64,000 bases of DNA from Achromobacter pulmonis (lineage in GTDB: Bacteria > Pseudomonadota > Gammaproteobacteria > Burkholderiales > Burkholderiaceae_B), in NCBI RefSeq assembly GCF_002885955.2, contig NZ_POQS01000001.1, forward strand, positions 270,595 to 334,594, read 5' to 3'. Position numbers and translations under genes: made by a program. The notes under the pieces were generated by a model. The model ran no database searches. It was not told the DNA's origin and saw nothing but the letters and a program-made list of their open reading frames with translations. Below are positions 59,948 to 64,000 of this stretch, in pieces; within the stretch, counting starts at the first letter, position 1, and every line of letters starts with the position of its first letter.

Positions 59948-60042
59948 ACGTCCGGGCCGCCGCGCGGCCGGGGCCGGCGGGCGCGTCGGGCTACACTGAT
60001 GGCCGTTATACCGCTCCACGGGCGCAGACCGCTCCCAACCCC

Positions 60043-61977
60043 ATGAATCCGCCAGCTCCTGCCGACTCCGACAGCCTGCCATCGCCCCGGCACCGGCTGT
60101 CCACGCGCATCGTCGCCAGTTCCCTGGTGGCCCTGGTGGTGGTGCTGGCCATGGTCAGCTGGACGCTGTGGGTCTCCTGGCAGCTGGAAGGCGCCGGCGC
60201 GGCCATCAACGACACCGGCAGCCTGCGCATGCGGGCCAACCGCGTGGCGGTGGAGCTGATGCGGCCGCAGGCCGGGCGCGAGTTCCGCACGCGCGAGCAG
60301 ATCGACGTCATGGACGACACCATCGCGCGCCTGGAGCGCGGCAATCCGGCCCGTCCGCTGTTCCTGCCCAACGACGAGGCCATCCGGCTCCAGTGGCGGG
60401 AAGTGGCCAGCTACTGGAACGACATCATGAAACCGGTGGCCCTGCGCGCCCTGGGGCAGCCCAGCGCCGCGGCCTACCTGGAAACGCTGCCGGAGTTCGT
60501 CGAGCGCGCCGATTCGCTGGTGCGCATGATCGAGCAGGACAACGCCGGCAAGACCGCTTCGCTGCGCCTGTCGCAGGGCGTGCTGGCCGCCATCGCCAGC
60601 GCCGGCACCCTGGCCATGATCTACCTGCTGTATCTGTGGATCATCTCGCCGGTGCTGCGCCTGCGCGACGGCCTGCAGCGCATGGCCGCGCGCGAATTCA
60701 GCACCCGGCTGCCGGTGGAAAGCCAGGACGAGTTCGGCGTGCTGGCGCGCGGCTACAACCGCATGGCCGACGAATTGCAGGATCTCTACACCGGCCTGGA
60801 ACGGCGCGTGGAGGAAAAAACCGCCCAGCTGGCCGCGCAGAACCGCGACATCGGCGCGCTCTACGACATGGCGGCCTTCCTGAACCAGCCCAACGAGATC
60901 GAGGCGCTGTGCGACGGCTTCCTGCGCCGCGTGATGCTGCAGTTCGACGCCGAAGGCGGCAGCATCCGCGCGCTCGACCCGGCCACCGACAAGCTGAACC
61001 TGATGGTCTCGGTCGGCCTGTCCGACGCGCTGGTCGAGTCCGAGCATTGCATGAACGTGGACGACTGCTATTGCGGCACGGCCACGCGCCAAAAGAGCGT
61101 CATCGTCATCCAGGACCTGAGCAAGGCGGCGCTGGCCAGCAGCCTGAGCTGCCGGCGCGAAGGCTACGCCAGCGTGGCGGTGTTCCGCATCGTCACGCGC
61201 GACGAGGTGCTGGGTTCGTACTCGCTGCATTTCCGCCGGGAGCGCCAGCTCACGCCGGGGGAATCGCAGATGCTGGAAACGCTGGGACGGCACCTGGGCG
61301 TGGCGCTGGACAACCGGCGCCTGGGCGCGCAGGCGCGCCAGCTGGCCGTGGTGCAGGAGCGCGGGCTGGTGGCCCAGGGGCTGCACGACAGCCTGGCCCA
61401 GGGCCTGAATTTCCTGAATCTGCAGCTGCAGATGCTGGACGCGGCGGTCAAGCGCGGCGACGCCGACGAAATCGAGGAAATCCTGCCGCTGCTGCGCGCC
61501 GGCGTGGACGAAAGCTACCAGGACGTGCGCGAGCTGCTGACCAACTTCCGCAGCAAGCTGGCCCAGGGCGACCTGCAGGCCGCCATCGAGGACACGGTGG
61601 AGCGCTTCCGCCGCCAGACCGGCATCGCCACCGAGCTGCGCTTCGGCCAGGGGCAGGGCGCGCCGCTGCCGCCGGAGCAGCAGCTGCAGGTGCTGTTCAT
61701 CCTGCAGGAAGCCCTGTCCAACGTGCGCAAGCATTCCGAGGCCGACCGCGTCGAAGTCGCCGTCGACAACGGCCGCGATTTCAGCCTGCTGGTGGCCGAC
61801 AACGGCCAGGGGTTCGACCCCGCCGAGGTGGCCGAGCGCGGCGAATCGCATGTCGGACTGCACATCATGCGCGAGCGCGCCGCCCGCATGCGCGCCATGA
61901 TAAAACTCGAATCGCAGCCCGGCGCCGGCACGCGCGTGCGGCTGAACCTGCCGGGCAGCGAACGCCAGGCCGCTTGA
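60043..61977 (+). CDS. narX: Nitrate/nitrite sensor histidine kinase
   Basis: A 644-residue NarX-type kinase. TM1 is at residues about 22-44. The periplasmic nitrate-binding P-box is INDTGSLRMRANRVAVEL near 62-79. TM2 is near 180-205 and is followed by a HAMP domain (SPVLRLRDGLQRMAAREF). A central GAF-like module has a cysteine cluster (HCMNVDDCYCGTA, then LSC). The HisKA_3 phospho-histidine is in VAQGLHDSLAQGLNFLNLQLQML, and the ATPase domain has DNGQGFDP. It phosphorylates NarL on sensing nitrate. It lies 95 bases after mobB and 13 before narL. Confidence 0.95.
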   Translation: MNPPAPADSDSLPSPRHRLSTRIVASSLVALVVVLAMVSWTLWVSWQLEGAGAAINDTGSLRMRANRVAVELMRPQAGREFRTREQIDVMDDTIARLERGNPARPLFLPNDEAIRLQWREVASYWNDIMKPVALRALGQPSAAAYLETLPEFVERADSLVRMIEQDNAGKTASLRLSQGVLAAIASAGTLAMIYLLYLWIISPVLRLRDGLQRMAAREFSTRLPVESQDEFGVLARGYNRMADELQDLYTGLERRVEEKTAQLAAQNRDIGALYDMAAFLNQPNEIEALCDGFLRRVMLQFDAEGGSIRALDPATDKLNLMVSVGLSDALVESEHCMNVDDCYCGTATRQKSVIVIQDLSKAALASSLSCRREGYASVAVFRIVTRDEVLGSYSLHFRRERQLTPGESQMLETLGRHLGVALDNRRLGAQARQLAVVQERGLVAQGLHDSLAQGLNFLNLQLQMLDAAVKRGDADEIEEILPLLRAGVDESYQDVRELLTNFRSKLAQGDLQAAIEDTVERFRRQTGIATELRFGQGQGAPLPPEQQLQVLFILQEALSNVRKHSEADRVEVAVDNGRDFSLLVADNGQGFDPAEVAERGESHVGLHIMRERAARMRAMIKLESQPGAGTRVRLNLPGSERQAA

Positions 61978-61990
61978 TATTTTCCAGACC

Positions 61991-62662
61991 ATGCCTATCC
62001 GTATCCTCCTCGTCGACGACCACACCCTGTTCCGTTCGGGCGTGCGCCTGCTGCTGCAGCGCCAGCCGGACTTCGAGGTCGTGGCCGAGGCCGGCGACGG
62101 GGTCGAAGGCCTAAAGCGCGCCAAGGAGCTCAAGCCCGACGTGGTGCTGCTCGACCTCAACCTGCCCGGGCTGTCCGGGCTGGAAACCCTGCAGCTGCTG
62201 ACGCAGGACCTGCCGTCCTGCGCCGTCATCATCCTGACCGTTTCCGAAGAGGCCGACGAGCTGGGCCAGGCGCTGCGCGACGGCGCGCGCGGCTACCTGG
62301 TCAAGAACATTGACGCCGACGCGCTGACCGCCGCCATCCGCCGCGCCGCCGGCGGCGAGCCGGTGATCGCCGACAGCATGACCGCCAAGCTGGTCGAGCA
62401 GTTCCGCGGCCAGGCCGGCCAGGGCGGGGCGGGCGCGCAGGCCGCGGGCAGCGGCGACCGCCACCGCCTGACCGCGCGCGAACGGCAGATCGTGCAGTGG
62501 CTGGCGCGCGGCGCCAGCAACAAGGTCATCGCGCGCGAACTCGACGTGAGCGAAAGCACGGTCAAGATCCATGTGCAGAACGTGCTGAAGAAGCTCAATC
62601 TCACCAGCCGGGTGCAGGTGGCGGTGTACGCGGTGGAGCATGGGTTGTATGTGGAGGAATAG
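61991..62662 (+). CDS. narL: Nitrate/nitrite response regulator
   Basis: A 223-residue NarL-family regulator. The receiver domain has LLVDDHTLFRSGVR, the phospho-acceptor aspartate in VVLLDLNLPGLSG and the lysine in GYLVKNID. A LuxR-type helix-turn-helix lies near 160-200 (LTARERQIVQWLARGASNKVIARELDVSESTVKIHVQNVLKKLNL). As partner of NarX it should activate narK1, narK2 and narG; both promoters carry AATGGT, a near match to a NarL heptamer. A REP-like pair follows its stop. Confidence 0.94.
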   Translation: MPIRILLVDDHTLFRSGVRLLLQRQPDFEVVAEAGDGVEGLKRAKELKPDVVLLDLNLPGLSGLETLQLLTQDLPSCAVIILTVSEEADELGQALRDGARGYLVKNIDADALTAAIRRAAGGEPVIADSMTAKLVEQFRGQAGQGGAGAQAAGSGDRHRLTARERQIVQWLARGASNKVIARELDVSESTVKIHVQNVLKKLNLTSRVQVAVYAVEHGLYVEE

Positions 62663-62839
62663 GGCGGCTGGCGCCGCCTGATGGGTTTCGCGCGTTCGAT
62701 GGCCGGGTTCTTGCGCGGAATCTCTCGCGCTGCACCCATCCTACGATGACGCATCCGTAGGATGGGTGCAGCGCGAGCGTCCTCAACCAAGAACACCTAT
62801 ATCAAGCGCGCGAAACCCATCGGGCGGCGCCAGCCGCCA
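62663..62839. repeat. REP/BIME-like inverted pair (copy 5) with terminal hairpins
   Basis: Core 62680-62821: GATGGGTTTCGCGCG to CGCGCGAAACCCATC, with inner CGCGCTGCACCCATCC and GGATGGGTGCAGCGCG. GGCGGCTGGCGCCGCC (62663-62678) and GGCGGCGCCAGCCGCC (62824-62839) close it as matching hairpins. It begins immediately after the narL stop and separates the nar genes from ubiU. Confidence 0.88.
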
Positions 62840-62854
62840 TCCCACCCCCCGCAT

Positions 62855-62896
62855 TTGATCTGCGACAAGGCCCGGCATGCCCCCGGCCCATAGACT
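62855..62896 (+). promoter_or_regulatory. FNR/Anr-dependent promoter of ubiUV
   Basis: TTGATCTGCGACAA (62855-62868) matches TTGAT-N4-GTCAA in nine of ten positions and is centred at 62861.5. TAGACT (62891-62896) is a plausible -10. The implied start near 62903 puts the box exactly at -41.5, the class II activator position. This fits anaerobic induction of oxygen-independent ubiquinone synthesis. Confidence 0.72.
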
Positions 62897-62924
62897 GGCC
62901 GGCATGCATACTCGAACCTCACCC

Positions 62925-63920
62925 ATGGAGCTCGTGGCTCCCGCCGGCAGCCTGGCTGCGCTGAAAGCGGCGCTGGAGGCCGGCGCCGACACCGTCTATC
63001 TCGGCCTGAAGAACGCCACCAACGCGCGCAACTTCGCCGGGCTCAATTTCACCGAAGCCGACATCCGCGCCGGCGTGGAGCTGGCCCACAGCCGCAAGCG
63101 CCAGGTGCTGTTCGCCATCAACACCTTCGTGCAGGCGGGCAGGGCGCAGGAATGGCGCGCCGCCGTGGACGCGGCCCACGGCCTGGGCGCCGACGCAGTC
63201 ATCATGGCCGATCCGGGCCTGCTGGCCTACGCCAGCGACCGCTATCCCGACCTGCGCCTGCACCTGTCGGTGCAGGGCTCGGCCACCCACGCCGACGCCA
63301 TCGAGCTCATGAAGGAACAATTCGGCATCCGCCGCGTGGTGCTGCCGCGCGTGCTGACGCTGGCCGAGATCGCGCGCATCTGCGCCAACGTCAGCGTCGA
63401 GGTCGAGGTCTTCGGCTTCGGCAGCCTGTGCGTCATGGCCGAAGGCCGCTGCCTGCTGTCGTCCTACGCCACCGGCGACTCGCCCAACAACAAGGGCGTG
63501 TGCTCGCCGGCGCACGCGGTGCGCTGGGAGGAAACCGACGGCCGCATGGACGCGCGCCTGAACGGCATCCTGATCGACCGCTACGAACCGGGCGAGCCGG
63601 CCGCGTATCCCACGCTGTGCAAGGGCCGCTTCGAGGTCGACGGCCAATCCGACCACGCGCTCGAAGAGCCCACCAGCCTGAACGCCATCGGCCTGCTGCC
63701 GCGCCTGGCCGGGATGGGCGTGTCCGCCATCAAGATCGAAGGCCGCCAGCGCAGCCCGGCCTACGTCACGCAAGTGGTGTCCACGCTGCGCGCCGCGCTC
63801 GACAGCGCGCATGCCGACGCCGCGCGTTTTTCTCCGCGCCCCGAATGGAACGCCATGCTGGCGCGCCATGCCGAGGGTTCCCAGGTCACTCAAGGGGCAT
63901 TCGAACGTCCATGGAAATAA
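62925..63920 (+). CDS. ubiU: Oxygen-independent ubiquinone hydroxylation protein UbiU (U32 family)
   Basis: A 331-residue U32-peptidase-like protein close to E. coli UbiU (YhbU). It begins MELVAPAGSLAALKAALEAGADTVYLGLK and keeps the four [4Fe-4S] cysteines in FGSLCVMAEGRCLLSSY, NKGVCSPAH and TLCKGRF. With UbiV it hydroxylates the ubiquinone ring without O2, supplying quinone for nitrate respiration. The ATG at 62925 is chosen by homology and because the inferred transcription start is near 62903. In-frame ATGs at 62904 and 62877 exist, the latter upstream of that start. It overlaps ubiV by ten bases. Confidence 0.92.
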   Translation: MELVAPAGSLAALKAALEAGADTVYLGLKNATNARNFAGLNFTEADIRAGVELAHSRKRQVLFAINTFVQAGRAQEWRAAVDAAHGLGADAVIMADPGLLAYASDRYPDLRLHLSVQGSATHADAIELMKEQFGIRRVVLPRVLTLAEIARICANVSVEVEVFGFGSLCVMAEGRCLLSSYATGDSPNNKGVCSPAHAVRWEETDGRMDARLNGILIDRYEPGEPAAYPTLCKGRFEVDGQSDHALEEPTSLNAIGLLPRLAGMGVSAIKIEGRQRSPAYVTQVVSTLRAALDSAHADAARFSPRPEWNAMLARHAEGSQVTQGAFERPWK

Positions 63921-64000
63921 CGCCCAACTTCTTCCAGATCTCGGTCGGCCCCCTGCTGTACTACTGGCCGCGGCGCGACACGCTGGACTTCTACGCCGCG
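63911..64000 (+). CDS. ubiV: UbiV (U32 family), N-terminal part, cut by window end
   Basis: The first 30 codons of the UbiU partner: MEITPNFFQISVGPLLYYWP followed by RRDTLDFYAA, which matches the SLGPVLYYWPK...FY start of UbiV (YhbV) proteins. It overlaps the ubiU stop by ten bases, so the two subunits are translated together. The remainder, including its Fe-S cysteines, lies outside the window. Confidence 0.88.
   Translation, partial: MEITPNFFQISVGPLLYYWPRRDTLDFYAA

Noticed and set aside
59969-60020. Dedicated narX promoter around TACACT at 59992
   Set aside because: A -10-like hexamer exists but no acceptable -35 or activator site at the right distance; read-through from mobB is as likely.

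Overview
The window is about 64 kb of very GC-rich (roughly two-thirds G+C or more) bacterial chromosome. Gene content and protein sequences point to a betaproteobacterium of the Alcaligenaceae, most like Achromobacter or an environmental Bordetella. The clues are a Bordetella-type enterobactin receptor/regulator pair (bfeA/bfeR), tau-type transport genes, many LysR/MocR/AraC regulators, and a complete respiratory nitrate reductase locus. This assignment is inference from protein resemblance; no rRNA or tRNA gene is present to confirm it. No prophage, transposase, CRISPR array or plasmid function was seen.

Layout. 1-5.3 kb: end of a peptide ABC transporter ATPase, a YtcJ-like amidohydrolase translationally coupled to a CobW/COG0523 metal-chaperone GTPase, a SnoaL-like protein and a PuuB-like FAD amine oxidoreductase. 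5.2-13.4 kb: a MocR regulator downstream of a taurine/sulfonate-type ABC transporter (tauABC-like), a LysR regulator divergent from a nitroreductase and an EamA exporter, and an enolase-superfamily enzyme. 13.5-18.8 kb: folE, a Cache-type sensor kinase and NarL-type regulator divergent from cstA and a YbdD-like small protein, closed by a strong bidirectional terminator. 18.8-22.1 kb: bfeA/bfeR with a Fur-type site. 22.2-26.3 kb: a methionine-rich MxKDx repeat protein, a YedY/sulfite-oxidase-fold molybdoenzyme and a b-type cytochrome, divergent from an OmpR-type two-component system; this resembles periplasmic methionine-sulfoxide/hypochlorite defence systems. 26.5-30.9 kb: a rifampin-phosphotransferase-like dikinase with its TetR regulator, and a nitronate-monooxygenase-like flavoprotein. 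31-35.8 kb: a TctA-family permease, a small membrane protein and a degradative (class II) HMG-CoA reductase, divergent from a MocR regulator. 36-39.1 kb: anaerobic ribonucleotide reductase, whose glycyl-radical segment is encoded as a separate 60-residue ORF between nrdD and nrdG, with paired NrdR boxes and an FNR/Anr box upstream. 39.2-46 kb: iron-linked PepSY/DUF3325 membrane proteins, a ferritin-like protein with a large-subunit catalase, a SYLF-domain lipid-binding protein and an unknown helical protein. 46-64 kb: anaerobic nitrate respiration: nnrS with an NsrR box, narK1, narK2, narGHJI, a parvulin, moaA, carbonic anhydrase, mobB, narX, narL, then ubiU and the start of ubiV (oxygen-independent ubiquinone synthesis) behind an FNR-type box.

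The right-hand third is functionally coherent. NarXL senses nitrate and NarK1/K2 import it. NarGHI reduces it using quinol whose anaerobic synthesis needs UbiU/UbiV. MoaA and MobB serve the molybdenum cofactor, NarJ assembles NarG, NnrS handles nitrosative stress, and NrdD/NrdG supply deoxynucleotides without oxygen.

A REP/BIME-like repeat of about 65 bp, itself an imperfect palindrome, occurs as nine units at five places, always just after a gene end and sometimes supplying or overlapping a stop codon. Two nar promoters share an identical three-part architecture around a perfect palindrome whose binding protein I cannot name.
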